Shown here piece by piece: positions 46,787 to 55,811 of a DNA stretch of 64,000 nt (position 1 is the stretch's first letter; every line of letters begins with the position of its first letter). The position numbers were made by a program, and so were the translations under genes. The DNA is taken from IMG/VR virus record IMGVR_UViG_3300028299_000002, positions 1 through 64,000 of that record. One strand, 5' to 3'. The notes beneath the pieces are model-generated. The model was not told the DNA's origin and made no database searches. It worked only from the letters and a program-made list of their open reading frames with translations. This stretch comes from a virus.

Positions 46787-47631
46787 AGATACATCTCCAG
46801 GAACATTTTTTTATCAGCCTCAAATCCCTCTGTAATTATTCTCTGAATGACAAACGAACTGGCATTTTTAGCCTTGTTCGCAAGGTGCATACCGGGCATT
46901 GCAGGACGTATCCAACCGCTTGATCCCTCTTTCATAACCCGGAATGTCATATATTTTGTCCCCACCGTACTATCATCCCTCGGAAATCGTACCATACCCT
47001 CATTATTTTTATTCATACCGGGCACATCGTTTTTACTTAATCGTCCGCCCCACTGATAACTTGAACGTGTCACCATTTTACCCTGGGGATGTCCCTGGGA
47101 TAGAAATAATTGTGCCTCTTTATAGGATTTTGCGCCCTGTTGACTTGGTTCGCTGAATACAGCCGTTCTTCGGCTCGGTGTCATTTCTTTTGCCGCCTGA
47201 TGAACTGCTTTTGGCATCGGATTAAATTCGACCGATCCGGGAGTTCCATGCCTGAACGGGATGATCAGATATCGTTTACCATCCTTTTTTGATACCCTGA
47301 CCTTATTGGATGTATTCAGGATATTTTTCATGTCATAAGACCCTGAACCATTTTCGATATACTTTGCATACGGCAAATTATTTATAACAGCTGAGTGAAA
47401 ACGATCATTGTTGTAAGGATATATTTTACCGTTTTCAATGGCATGAAGATATCTACCGGACGCATGTTTGAATGCTCCACTGGCAATCTGTGACCAAACC
47501 CCGACTACTACGTTGGCTGAACGCTCCACCGCCTGAGCGGTGTTTGGCAGCGTAGAACTACCAAACACCTCAAGCGCATAAATAATGTCGTTCAACCGAC
47601 GATCAATTACATAGTCGAGATTCAACTGCAT
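46783..47631 (-). CDS. Neck/tail-completion protein (gp10-like), 282 aa
   Basis: A 282-residue protein with AVERSANVVVGVWSQIASGAF, YAKYIENGSGSYDMKNIL and RYLIIPFRHGTPGSVEFNPM. This resembles HK97 gp10-type or Mu-type virion morphogenesis proteins placed in the neck region. The IENGS and LIIPFRHG segments are characteristic of that broad group. It is located right after the head genes. Confidence 0.65.
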   Translation of the reverse strand: MQLNLDYVIDRRLNDIIYALEVFGSSTLPNTAQAVERSANVVVGVWSQIASGAFKHASGRYLHAIENGKIYPYNNDRFHSAVINNLPYAKYIENGSGSYDMKNILNTSNKVRVSKKDGKRYLIIPFRHGTPGSVEFNPMPKAVHQAAKEMTPSRRTAVFSEPSQQGAKSYKEAQLFLSQGHPQGKMVTRSSYQWGGRLSKNDVPGMNKNNEGMVRFPRDDSTVGTKYMTFRVMKEGSSGWIRPAMPGMHLANKAKNASSFVIQRIITEGFEADKKMFLEMYL

Positions 47632-47635
47632 CGAT

Positions 47636-48856
47636 TTAGTCCACCGTTGTTATAGCCGCAGCCGATACAGACGGTGCTACTCGCGCTGAAACGGACACGT
47701 CAACAGCCTCATCCGAACCTGAATTAACCATTGCCAGGTCATAATAGGTGACTGTAATATCGGCATCATCCAGTAGTGTCGTATCAGGAACGAATGTACC
47801 AGCTGCACCCGTGACAACCTTAATTGCTCCAATGGCGGCCTTACTGGCCGGGACAGCCGGTAATACACAACCGGCGGCGGCGGCTACAATAGCGCCCTCA
47901 ACAGTCGTTAATGCTCCGGCACTATCCAAACAGATCAGATAGAATGCTTCTTCGCTGTTTCCTAATCCGGTATGTCCTACCGTCCAGGCCCCTAGAGGAT
48001 CGGCGGCTACTGCCGTATAAATTACACCGTCAATAATGTAGGTTACGATATTATCTGAACCGGAATCCACAAATGCCGACGCATCAGCTGCAAAACTGGC
48101 CCCTTCAGTAATCATTCCCATATCAAGATATGTAACAGTAATATCGGCATCATCCAACAGTGTCGTATCGGGTACAAATGTTCCACCTGCACCTGTGACA
48201 ACCTTCAAAGCTCCGATCACACAAACATCGGCAGGAACAGCAGGCATGACACAACCGGCGGCGGCGGCCACAATAGCACCCTCAACGGTTGATAAAGTAC
48301 CACCACTATCCAGACATATCAGGTAATAGGCTTCTTCGCTATTACCAAGCCCGGTATGTCCGACTGTCCATGCACCCAAAGGATCGGCGGCTGTTTTGGC
48401 ATACGGAATACCATTAATCAGATAATTGATATTATTGACAGATTTGACCTGATCTTTTGTTCCGGCACTCATTGCCAATCCAGCAGCAACAGAGCATTGG
48501 TTCATCAGCATCTTTTTAATCAGGTTAAAATTGTCATAATGGGTATTCACATTTGTGGTAATACCGGTTAATTTTGACAAATTCCCAACTGTTTTCAGCT
48601 GGTCTTTCGTACCGCCACTCATCGCCAGTCCAACCGGGAATAGCCCCATGTTCATCAGCATCTTTTTCATCTTGTTATAATTGCCGATCTGAGTATTCAA
48701 ATCAGTAACAAGACCGTCAAATTGGGTTTTCATCGCCGTTGATACCAATGATGCCCTGGCCTCGTTCAATAATGTGATCATGGCAACCAGGCGATCACCA
48801 AATCCCATTTCTCCCAACACCGGGCACATTAAGTTAAGTTTATCTTGGTTTTTCAT
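47636..48856 (-). CDS. Repetitive decoration-like protein, 406 aa
   Basis: Made of internal duplications: two ~45-residue N-terminal units (MKKMLMN...GLAMSGGTKDQ) and two ~100-residue units (DPLGAWTVGHTGLGNSEEAYYLICLD...GTFVPDTTLLDDADITVTY). DNA similarity between the units is high (e.g. 47750-48000 with 48130-48390). The beta-rich repeats resemble capsid decoration or head-fibre proteins. Located beside connectors and near the major capsid. Confidence 0.65.
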   Translation of the reverse strand: MKNQDKLNLMCPVLGEMGFGDRLVAMITLLNEARASLVSTAMKTQFDGLVTDLNTQIGNYNKMKKMLMNMGLFPVGLAMSGGTKDQLKTVGNLSKLTGITTNVNTHYDNFNLIKKMLMNQCSVAAGLAMSAGTKDQVKSVNNINYLINGIPYAKTAADPLGAWTVGHTGLGNSEEAYYLICLDSGGTLSTVEGAIVAAAAGCVMPAVPADVCVIGALKVVTGAGGTFVPDTTLLDDADITVTYLDMGMITEGASFAADASAFVDSGSDNIVTYIIDGVIYTAVAADPLGAWTVGHTGLGNSEEAFYLICLDSAGALTTVEGAIVAAAAGCVLPAVPASKAAIGAIKVVTGAAGTFVPDTTLLDDADITVTYYDLAMVNSGSDEAVDVSVSARVAPSVSAAAITTVD

Positions 48857-48865
48857 AATTTCCTC

Positions 48866-49936
48866 CTAACCAACTTTTAAACGTGTTAAATATTTTTTCT
48901 TAAATGATTGAATCCATGCGGCATCTTCTTTCCGATAATTCTCAATCGCCGCACTATGTTCACCAAAGGTTGCACTGGATGTATAAGACGTTGATTTACT
49001 GGCGCCATCAATGGATTTTGATTCTGAACTTAATCCACGATGAACATCCAGGTTTGGCAGCATGTTAATTGCCACACGGCGACTAATTGCATACCGAATC
49101 ATTTCCTTTTCATTGGCCTCAATATTATCCCAATCCAACCCTGCATAATAATCGTATGAAAAGAAATCCGGGATATAACTGGACCCGGCCAGAAGAATTG
49201 CAATACCAACTCCCACGGTATAAATGAACATCAATCCATTATAACTGCCGGAATAAGGCATTATTTTGATCACACCCTCTAAAGCATTGCCAATTTGAAC
49301 CCAACCAGACGGTATTTCGGCTATTACCTCAATTTCATTCAACTTTAAGCCCACTTTTTCAATCGAATAAATCGGCGTATGATATAATGTATTCGTCCAA
49401 TATTTTTCATAAATCGGAGTCATATCATAATCATGGCGTTCATTCTCAATCAATTTCTTTTGAAAATATACCTCTGTTGCAGTTTCAAGCTGATCAGTGG
49501 CCGCTTTAATTTGCTGTCTGATTGTTGTTCGGTAGGATGTTTGATAATATGATTCAATGGTACTGATTTCGATTCCCCGTAAACATTGATCCATAACATA
49601 GCTAACCGGGACCAGGAGATTCTCTACAGGCGAATTCGCCTGTATCGATATATCTTCCGGTGTTAATTCATCTTCGAGATTGACATTAATTCCGGCGTAA
49701 CTGGCAGACCAATAAATGAAATAATAATCCGGGACAGTATCAGCATGAAGATTTACATCATAATAATATTTCCCGGACTCAGCATCTAATGAACACGTTA
49801 AATCCTTGATCTCAGTGTCACCAACAAGCTTTACATAAGTCCCATTGTTATTGACAATGGTAATTAAAACGGCATTTACCGTTCTTTCGGTTTCAAGATA
49901 TATTCTGTTAGTGACACCAATTCGGATTATTTTCAT
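48866..49936 (-). CDS. Head-tail connector-like protein, 356 aa
   Basis: Begins with a beta region (IIRIGVTNRIYLETERTVNAVLITIVNNNG), then helical parts (YYQTSYRTTIRQQIKAATDQLETATEVYFQKKLIENERHDYD) typical of connector (gp6-like) proteins, and a C-terminal basic end (WIQSFKKKYLTRLKVG). It overlaps the start of the Pro/Glu-rich gene. Likely an adaptor between portal and tail. Confidence 0.62.
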   Translation of the reverse strand: MKIIRIGVTNRIYLETERTVNAVLITIVNNNGTYVKLVGDTEIKDLTCSLDAESGKYYYDVNLHADTVPDYYFIYWSASYAGINVNLEDELTPEDISIQANSPVENLLVPVSYVMDQCLRGIEISTIESYYQTSYRTTIRQQIKAATDQLETATEVYFQKKLIENERHDYDMTPIYEKYWTNTLYHTPIYSIEKVGLKLNEIEVIAEIPSGWVQIGNALEGVIKIMPYSGSYNGLMFIYTVGVGIAILLAGSSYIPDFFSYDYYAGLDWDNIEANEKEMIRYAISRRVAINMLPNLDVHRGLSSESKSIDGASKSTSYTSSATFGEHSAAIENYRKEDAAWIQSFKKKYLTRLKVG

Positions 49937-50433
49937 TTGAGTTCAAAATGCTTGCTGATCTCTCTCAACATTTCTATTTTGGTTCTGGCTTTGCCCAAAT
50001 CAATTACCGGATTTTGTCTGGCCGCAAATTCACGGATTTCCCTGGATGTGTTTTCCATCGTCGGCATTTCACCGATCATACTTGGTCCGGTCTTTTCAGG
50101 TTCAGGTTCAATAATCTTTTCCGGTTCTTTGGTAATGATAGGTTCAGGCTCCGGTTCAGGAATAACAGGTTCAGGGACTTCTTCAGTGACTTCAGGAACG
50201 ATTTCCTCTATCACATCCGAGACAATCACTATTTCCGGTTCTTTGGTAATGACAGGTTTGATAACTTCAGGAACAACCGGGACATAACCTTTTATGCCCT
50301 TGACCGCTTCATATTGAGCTTCGGTCAATTCAGCTACACCGTCTTTCCATTCGACCGGTTTGCCAATAATAATTGATTTGTGATTTTTTAGGCTCCCATC
50401 CCTGCATTTTGGAGCTCTTACTAATATACCCAT
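49933..50433 (-). CDS. Pro/Glu-rich head-associated protein, 166 aa
   Basis: ATG 50433 (MGILVRAPK) has a GAGG-type leader; the ORF also opens at 50445. After a short beta start come long runs of EPE, VIPE and EVTEE repeats, a disordered linker, then a helical C-terminus. Such Pro/Glu-rich segments occur in head proteins that link domains. Located right after the major capsid gene. Confidence 0.65.
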   Translation of the reverse strand: MGILVRAPKCRDGSLKNHKSIIIGKPVEWKDGVAELTEAQYEAVKGIKGYVPVVPEVIKPVITKEPEIVIVSDVIEEIVPEVTEEVPEPVIPEPEPEPIITKEPEKIIEPEPEKTGPSMIGEMPTMENTSREIREFAARQNPVIDLGKARTKIEMLREISKHFELK

Positions 50434-50497
50434 GATTTCCTCCATTGAGTCAGAGTAGGGAGCATAATTGCTTATGCCCCCGACCCTATTTAATTAG

Positions 50498-52087
50498 TTA
50501 GAATGTGGACTTTGAATAACGGATATTCTTGAACAGAATATGATAACCGAATCCTGTCTGTTCATTCTCCATTTTCGAAACACGGAGATAATGATACAGC
50601 ATGTAGAGATACGGCCATCCCACGATTGAATTTAGGCCAAATGCAAGCGGGATACGCACGAACGGCAGCAACTGACGATAATCAATTGCCCCAAATTCCG
50701 GTGCATTTGTCATCAGGATACCGATAGATGTACCAGGCAGAACAGAATTAAGGTCATGCGCAACGGTATCGCCTACCGCAAGCGTAACAGCCACATCCAT
50801 GATCCAACGGCAATCCGAAGCATCGGCAGCACCCAACGCAGACCGGAAAATACGATATCCGCTAATCAGTGCATCGGCACCGGTGATTGTTATTCTGACT
50901 TTGTTACCGGCCACAGTGGTTATTGCTCCTGCATTTGCGGCCACGGCAATCGATTCACCATTTGCATTCAAGGCACTGACCATATAGAAATAGTCACCCA
51001 GATCACCGGCACTAAATTCAGTAGCAGGATCAGCAACATTTGCCAATACGATATTTGCCGCCAAAAGAGCAGCCGGAGCTGTACCAACAGCTACTGTCGG
51101 TGCTTTTGAACTGGCTGATTCACCGGAAGGTAGGTATTTGTCAATCTGCGGTACGAATTTGAAATGCGGTACAGATCCATCGCCCCAACCGTTATAAGCA
51201 AAATCGCTCATAAAACCGGCCATTGGTAAACCACCCATCAGCTGTTTTACATCTAATGACTGTCCACCACCTAAATTCACACGACGGCTCATTGGCAGAA
51301 TTTCATTCAAATCCTGTTTTACCATATTTGGCATGAGCATGTGTGTAGCGGCTCCCAAACCCTGCATGATGTTATTGGCACCCAAATCCAACTGACCTTC
51401 GGAAATCTGACTACCTTCCGATCCACTGGCGGCACCGGTTTTACGACAATCAATTACGACATCATAACCGGCTACTTTTGCATCCGTAATTTTCTTATAC
51501 ATACCGTCAAATTCATTGGGGATCACATCACTATTCCCAAATACGGAACATTTTTCATTGGCTTCGAGAACAGTCATTGCACCGGCTTTGTTCAGAATGG
51601 TATGGGCATCTGCAAATGTCTTGGAAACATCCAAAACATGAGTCAGATCGCGCATATCACGCAGGAACTTTGTGGTGTCAACTTTCCGTGCCAGAGTTAC
51701 ATTTTTGGAAGTCGGGAAAGATGATTCATTGGTGAATACACCATAGGAATGATGTCCGCCTAACTGTCCCTGACTACTCAGTAACATGTACTGGTCCAGA
51801 ACGGCATAAATCGGACTGTGTGGGAAAAGATTCCACAATCGCAGCTGCTTTTGTTCGGCAACAGTGGATTTCAGGTCGGTGTCGATGTTTTCAATGGTAA
51901 TCGCACGACCACCGGTTAATTGGGAAAGATCAGTCATACTGGTTGTCGTTGTGGCATCCAGTGCTTTTTGCATGTCCATAGACTTCATCATACCGCGTTC
52001 AGGCGTATAGTACATTGTACCTTCGTCTAAAAGCGATTTTGCGACTTCCTGGACAGCATCATAATCTTTGTGAGCAAGAATATTCAT
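50498..52087 (-). CDS. Major capsid protein (HK97-fold) with Ig/FN3-like insert
   Basis: A 529-residue protein directly after the protease-scaffold gene, as a major capsid should be. The N-terminal arm and the MTVLEANEKCSVFGNSDVIPNEFDGM and LQGLGAATHMLMPN... parts fit the HK97-type core. Residues ~335-450 (APTVAVGTAPAALLAANIVLANV...YFYMVSALNANGESI...VRITITGADALISGYRIFRSA) form a fibronectin/Ig-like module inserted before the C-terminal domain, likely exposed on the head surface. Confidence 0.8.
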   Translation of the reverse strand: MNILAHKDYDAVQEVAKSLLDEGTMYYTPERGMMKSMDMQKALDATTTTSMTDLSQLTGGRAITIENIDTDLKSTVAEQKQLRLWNLFPHSPIYAVLDQYMLLSSQGQLGGHHSYGVFTNESSFPTSKNVTLARKVDTTKFLRDMRDLTHVLDVSKTFADAHTILNKAGAMTVLEANEKCSVFGNSDVIPNEFDGMYKKITDAKVAGYDVVIDCRKTGAASGSEGSQISEGQLDLGANNIMQGLGAATHMLMPNMVKQDLNEILPMSRRVNLGGGQSLDVKQLMGGLPMAGFMSDFAYNGWGDGSVPHFKFVPQIDKYLPSGESASSKAPTVAVGTAPAALLAANIVLANVADPATEFSAGDLGDYFYMVSALNANGESIAVAANAGAITTVAGNKVRITITGADALISGYRIFRSALGAADASDCRWIMDVAVTLAVGDTVAHDLNSVLPGTSIGILMTNAPEFGAIDYRQLLPFVRIPLAFGLNSIVGWPYLYMLYHYLRVSKMENEQTGFGYHILFKNIRYSKSTF

Positions 52088-52121
52088 AATTTATTTCCTC
52101 CTTGTTTGCTTTATTTGCACA

Positions 52122-52916
52122 CTAAGAACATTTATCGAGAATTGTCTTTATAGTAATGAAATCCCGAAGCCGGAAAGACGTTTCGGCCTTTGCCATCTCG
52201 TTCAAATTGATTTTCTTTTCAGAAACACCTTTTTCAAGTTTGGCATGGAGTTCACTGTAATTTCCGATTTCAGCATCGGTTATTTCGGCCGCCTGCCCAC
52301 CACCATCGGTTTTCGGAATAAATCTCTGCATATCGGCTATGCTTACTCCGGAACGTGATTTCATTAATACCTGGACCGCTTCGGCAATCGGATGACCTTC
52401 GATAGTCAATGATTTTTCCAGATTTTCGACATATCCGGCAACCTTTTCAATCATATCACAAACACCAGTGAGGGACTTTTCCAGACCATCGCCCTGGGAT
52501 TCGAGGGACTTCATTATGGAATTATTTTTTTCCTGAATGTCACTGGTAATCGAATGCAATTCACGCATGAACTGAGTAGCATCAATGACCACTTCATCAT
52601 CATCGCCGATAAGACCTTTTTCAAGATCATCGGGATCGGCATCGGGGTCGGCATCAGGATCATCATCAGGATCATCATCAGGATCAGGATCGTCGTCACC
52701 GGCACCAGATTTGAATAATTTCATCATAAAACCTTTAATCAAACCGACATCTTCCTTAATGTCTTTCGCCAGACCTTCAATATCATCGCCGGTTTCATCT
52801 TCCACTTCGGCAGGACTCAGATCAAGAGATTTGGCTAATTCCTCAGCCTCATCCTGGGATTTACCAAGTTCCACGAAATGCGCTACCGCCTCTTCGTAAG
52901 TATTAAACGATTTCAT
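52122..52916 (-). CDS. Nested in-frame scaffold protein
   Basis: Within the protease gene, AGGAGG lies eight bases before an in-frame ATG at 52916 (MKSFNTYEEAVAHFVELGK). Translation there would give a 264-residue acidic, helical protein without the protease domain. The arrangement matches lambda C/Nu3, where a scaffold is produced from an internal start. The Asp/Pro-rich linker and Glu-rich helices suit a scaffold. Confidence 0.65.
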   Translation of the reverse strand: MKSFNTYEEAVAHFVELGKSQDEAEELAKSLDLSPAEVEDETGDDIEGLAKDIKEDVGLIKGFMMKLFKSGAGDDDPDPDDDPDDDPDADPDADPDDLEKGLIGDDDEVVIDATQFMRELHSITSDIQEKNNSIMKSLESQGDGLEKSLTGVCDMIEKVAGYVENLEKSLTIEGHPIAEAVQVLMKSRSGVSIADMQRFIPKTDGGGQAAEITDAEIGNYSELHAKLEKGVSEKKINLNEMAKAETSFRLRDFITIKTILDKCS

Positions 52917-53663
52917 AATAAAATCCTCCTTGTTTTTCTTATCGTTTTTTAACTTTTTTTTCTTTTTATCGTTGGATTTATCGTCAATATCACCACCGGG
53001 AGCAGTGACTTTAACATTTGTATCAATATTATCTTTCACTATTACATCGCCACCGGTTTTAGTGGTTATTTCCGTTTCTACTGGAGTCGCACTCAAACTT
53101 TTGAATATCGGTGCATTGTGTTGTTCAACCAGTTTCAGATAAGTGGATTTAAGTATCGGATTGGGGGTAATGACTACATTGACAATCTTGGCACTTTTAA
53201 CTAAACCGGTAGGTGTCCGTTTATTGCCATAACTTCCCTCAACGCTCCAGCCAACAGTCTTTTGATGGTCCGGGAATTCTTTATTATGTTGCTCAATGGC
53301 TTTTAGCATTTTCCATGTCTGATCGGCCATATCGTGATTTTTAAATAAAGCACCTTTAATTACGGTGCTGTTTTCATTGGTAAAGCGTTCATGGGGAAAA
53401 CCGATAACATTTACCGGTGAATTTTTTGGAAGATGTTCATATTTGATTACACCATTTGAATCGAAATAAGAGAAGTCAAGCGATTTTTGCATAAGACGCT
53501 CGCCCTGTTCATCTCTCTGGGTATTGCTGATCTCACCTAATACAATCCGCTTTTCATCATTCTCAGGTGATGTTGATTTCTCAAGATCAATCATCCCTAA
53601 TAAACTGAAATCAGGCTCATAAGCCATGACTTCTTGCATATTTAGATCAGATAGTTCTCTCAT
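52122..53663 (-). CDS. Prohead protease-scaffold fusion
   Basis: A 513-residue protein. ATG 53663 has GGAG six bases upstream (the earlier TTG does not). The N-terminal ~220 residues (ILGEISN..., NVIGFPHERFTN..., QHQKTVGWSVEGSYG) fit the XkdF-like phage serine protease family; the C-terminal half is acidic and helical, a scaffold. It cleaves head proteins during capsid maturation. An internal start at 52916 can yield the scaffold alone. Confidence 0.76.
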   Translation of the reverse strand: MRELSDLNMQEVMAYEPDFSLLGMIDLEKSTSPENDEKRIVLGEISNTQRDEQGERLMQKSLDFSYFDSNGVIKYEHLPKNSPVNVIGFPHERFTNENSTVIKGALFKNHDMADQTWKMLKAIEQHNKEFPDHQKTVGWSVEGSYGNKRTPTGLVKSAKIVNVVITPNPILKSTYLKLVEQHNAPIFKSLSATPVETEITTKTGGDVIVKDNIDTNVKVTAPGGDIDDKSNDKKKKKLKNDKKNKEDFIMKSFNTYEEAVAHFVELGKSQDEAEELAKSLDLSPAEVEDETGDDIEGLAKDIKEDVGLIKGFMMKLFKSGAGDDDPDPDDDPDDDPDADPDADPDDLEKGLIGDDDEVVIDATQFMRELHSITSDIQEKNNSIMKSLESQGDGLEKSLTGVCDMIEKVAGYVENLEKSLTIEGHPIAEAVQVLMKSRSGVSIADMQRFIPKTDGGGQAAEITDAEIGNYSELHAKLEKGVSEKKINLNEMAKAETSFRLRDFITIKTILDKCS

Positions 53664-53673
53664 ACATTTCTCC

Positions 53674-53718
53674 AAAAAAATAGCCCATAATCATTGGTGA
53701 GTTCCAACAATTACGGGC
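53674..53718 (-). terminator. Terminator hairpin abutting the protease ribosome site
   Basis: Minus strand GCCCGTAATTGTTGG (53718-53704) pairs with CCAATGATTATGGGC (53697-53683), followed by seven T (53680-53674) that run directly into GGAG of the protease gene. It can terminate the upstream early transcript and could be bypassed for late expression. Confidence 0.68.
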
Positions 53719-53958
53719 CACATGAGGGGTTCAGTGAAAATAATTACATAGACATTTCCTTAGACACAGAATAATTCTCAATAAGCATCTTCAATATACA
53801 TACCACCTGAATATAATGTCAATAATTATGACAAATATTTCAGATGTTTGTTTACTGACGAGGAATTAGATACTTATTAAATTATTAGCAGTATTTTGAA
53901 GGGATAAATTAGAGATTCAATGTTATTTGGCATGTTTCCGTATATTTGATTTTATCAT

Positions 53959-54738
53959 TCATCTATTCAATTGTCTTCCCCCGGCAATTTCATTGATTTT
54001 TTGAACCAGGTCCATCCGCTTGAACGTAATATGGAATGATCCCTTTTTATACCATTTACACTTAAAATAGTCAGTTTCACATTCAAATATCTTTTTGCTT
54101 GTGGCTTCTTTAATAACCGTCAGCAGATCATTTGGATATTTCACTATCCCCTTACCATCCAATAAATGAAATACATTATCGATAGACCGGATTTCCTGCT
54201 CATAGTAATGATTAACGCCAAGATAATATTCGCTGCATTCAATCCACCGATCCATGATAACTTTTTTACCAACCATGAACTGTGAATTAGTCTTATAATT
54301 GTTTCGTCTTGGCCGGAACAGGTCAAATACCTCTCTGACCGACTCATCCATAAAATCGCCCAGGTTGTGAGTAAGGTCATTCAGAAACGACATAACATTT
54401 TCAATCGTTAATTCCGGCATACCATCATTATTATAGAGATTCCGGCTCAGATCACGTTCCCGTTTAACGGTAATCATTTTGCGTATTTCGGTCCTGTCAA
54501 CAATTGATCTCCAGGCTTGGGAATTCAGATGCTTTTGGATTATCTTATAGTCCATCGTATAATCACTGACACTTTGATTAAATATGGTACAATGACTATC
54601 CCCAAATACATTCCGCAAACGACTTTTGGCACTATCAACTAAATTTACGGCCTGTTGAATTTCACCACATACAATATTGAATGTATTAATCATTTCGGTG
54701 ATAGTGTTCGGTTTAATGATATCTCTTGTGTTATTCAT
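53959..54738 (-). CDS. DUF4942-type phage protein
   Basis: A 259-residue protein from ATG 54738 (the longer frame to 54840 overlaps the J-domain gene). Contains NTFNIVCGEIQQAVNLV, SMLNDLTHNLGDFMDESVREVFDLFRP and HITFKRMDLVQKINEIAGGR, which match the DUF4942 family found in phages beside methylases. Function unknown. The 283 bp downstream to the protease gene hold the terminator at 53674-53718 but no further gene. Confidence 0.65.
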   Translation of the reverse strand: MNNTRDIIKPNTITEMINTFNIVCGEIQQAVNLVDSAKSRLRNVFGDSHCTIFNQSVSDYTMDYKIIQKHLNSQAWRSIVDRTEIRKMITVKRERDLSRNLYNNDGMPELTIENVMSFLNDLTHNLGDFMDESVREVFDLFRPRRNNYKTNSQFMVGKKVIMDRWIECSEYYLGVNHYYEQEIRSIDNVFHLLDGKGIVKYPNDLLTVIKEATSKKIFECETDYFKCKWYKKGSFHITFKRMDLVQKINEIAGGRQLNR

Positions 54739-55378
54739 TGTTATGACTTCCCCTATAATCCAAACAAACCTGTCTGGCCTCCAATAATTCCCGGATTTGT
54801 TCATTCGTTCCACCATGATCGGGATGCCGTTGAATAGCAAGTTTTTTGAATTCCCGGTTTATTTCATCGGCTGTTGCAGTATTATCAAGCCCCAAGACTT
54901 CGAAACTTTTCCCCACCTTATTATTGGATGAACTAAATGCTAATTCGTTGATCCAACTGCCAAATAGACGGTAGAACCAATCAAAATTATTAAAATTCCG
55001 ATCCTGGTTAAACCAATCATAATGGTTGAATTCTCGTTCCTGTTCCCTCTGCTGCTCTCGTTCCCTTTTCTCACGTTCTTTTTGCCTGAAATATTCAGGG
55101 AACAGTTCTTTTTTCAATGTGATTATCTCTGTAGCGTAGAAATAATTCCACAGTTTATCAGGCAATCCACCAACGGTTTTATTGTGAATGCCATCCCATT
55201 TTGCCCGAATAGCATGTACGGCATTATTAAATCCCTTGATTGTTCCCCTGGCATTCCCAACTATCAATAATTCATTAAAATCGTTTCGAAATTCCTTTAT
55301 GAATTCCTGGTGATTGAACTTATTATCAATATCCAGTTTATACTTTTTCACATAGTATTTTGTGGGATTAATACTCAT
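54731..55378 (-). CDS. J-domain protein (DnaJ-like co-chaperone)
   Basis: A 215-residue protein. The C-terminal ~65 residues carry a J domain (KSFEVLGLDNTATADEINREFKKLAIQRHPDHGG) with the diagnostic HPD. Before it is a highly charged EREKREREQQREQERE helix. The N-terminal ~100 residues are a unique region. A phage J protein could recruit host DnaK to fold viral proteins or replication complexes. It overlaps DUF4942. Confidence 0.87.
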   Translation of the reverse strand: MSINPTKYYVKKYKLDIDNKFNHQEFIKEFRNDFNELLIVGNARGTIKGFNNAVHAIRAKWDGIHNKTVGGLPDKLWNYFYATEIITLKKELFPEYFRQKEREKREREQQREQEREFNHYDWFNQDRNFNNFDWFYRLFGSWINELAFSSSNNKVGKSFEVLGLDNTATADEINREFKKLAIQRHPDHGGTNEQIRELLEARQVCLDYRGSHNNE

Positions 55379-55380
55379 TG

Positions 55381-55572
55381 CTATTCTTTATCCCCATTAT
55401 TTTTAACCCATTCATCACGTTTTTGTCTGGCATCACGAAGCGTATTTGCAATACACGAAAATAGCGTTCCGCCTGGTGTACGGTAATCGTATTGAACTTT
55501 CCGCTTTCTGTTTGTCAATTTGTACCATTTATATTGTTCCGTACCGGGTTTGCAGTTTGCAGGATTTAACAT
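55381..55572 (-). CDS. Small basic hypothetical protein, 63 aa
   Basis: Sequence MLNPANCKPGTEQYKWYKLTNRKRKVQYDYR, then TPGGTLFSCIANTLRDARQKRDEW. The order of Trp/Tyr/Lys and a single helix resembles small proteins of Bacteroidota mobile elements (DUF3873-like), an impression only. It is two bases from the J-domain gene start. No function known. Confidence 0.5.
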   Translation of the reverse strand: MLNPANCKPGTEQYKWYKLTNRKRKVQYDYRTPGGTLFSCIANTLRDARQKRDEWVKNNGDKE

Positions 55573-55763
55573 GATACATTCTCCCGTTTTATTCTTTTAA
55601 ATATTTGGAAACATGTAGATATCTTCCCCAGATCATTAAGCGTATCAATTGCCATATCGACATTTTTATAATTCCCGGTTAATACCTTTCTTATGTATTT
55701 CTCAGAAACACGCTTTTCAGATCCATTTTGTTTACTGATTGCTATATAATTACGCTTTGGCAT
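55566..55763 (-). CDS. Small HTH-like protein, 65 aa
   Basis: ATG 55763 with GGAG five bases upstream; the longer frame from 55805 lacks one. Sequence MPKRNYIAISKQNGSEKRVSEKYIRKVLTGNYKNVDMAID has the outline of a short helix-turn-helix (SEKYIRKVLTG) and may bind DNA. It overlaps the downstream gene by a few bases. No family assigned. Confidence 0.5.
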   Translation of the reverse strand: MPKRNYIAISKQNGSEKRVSEKYIRKVLTGNYKNVDMAIDTLNDLGKISTCFQIFKRIKRENVSC

Positions 55764-55811
55764 CTTACTCCCCCTATGGTTATCGACCATTGGTTTCTCA
55801 TGCATTTCAGA

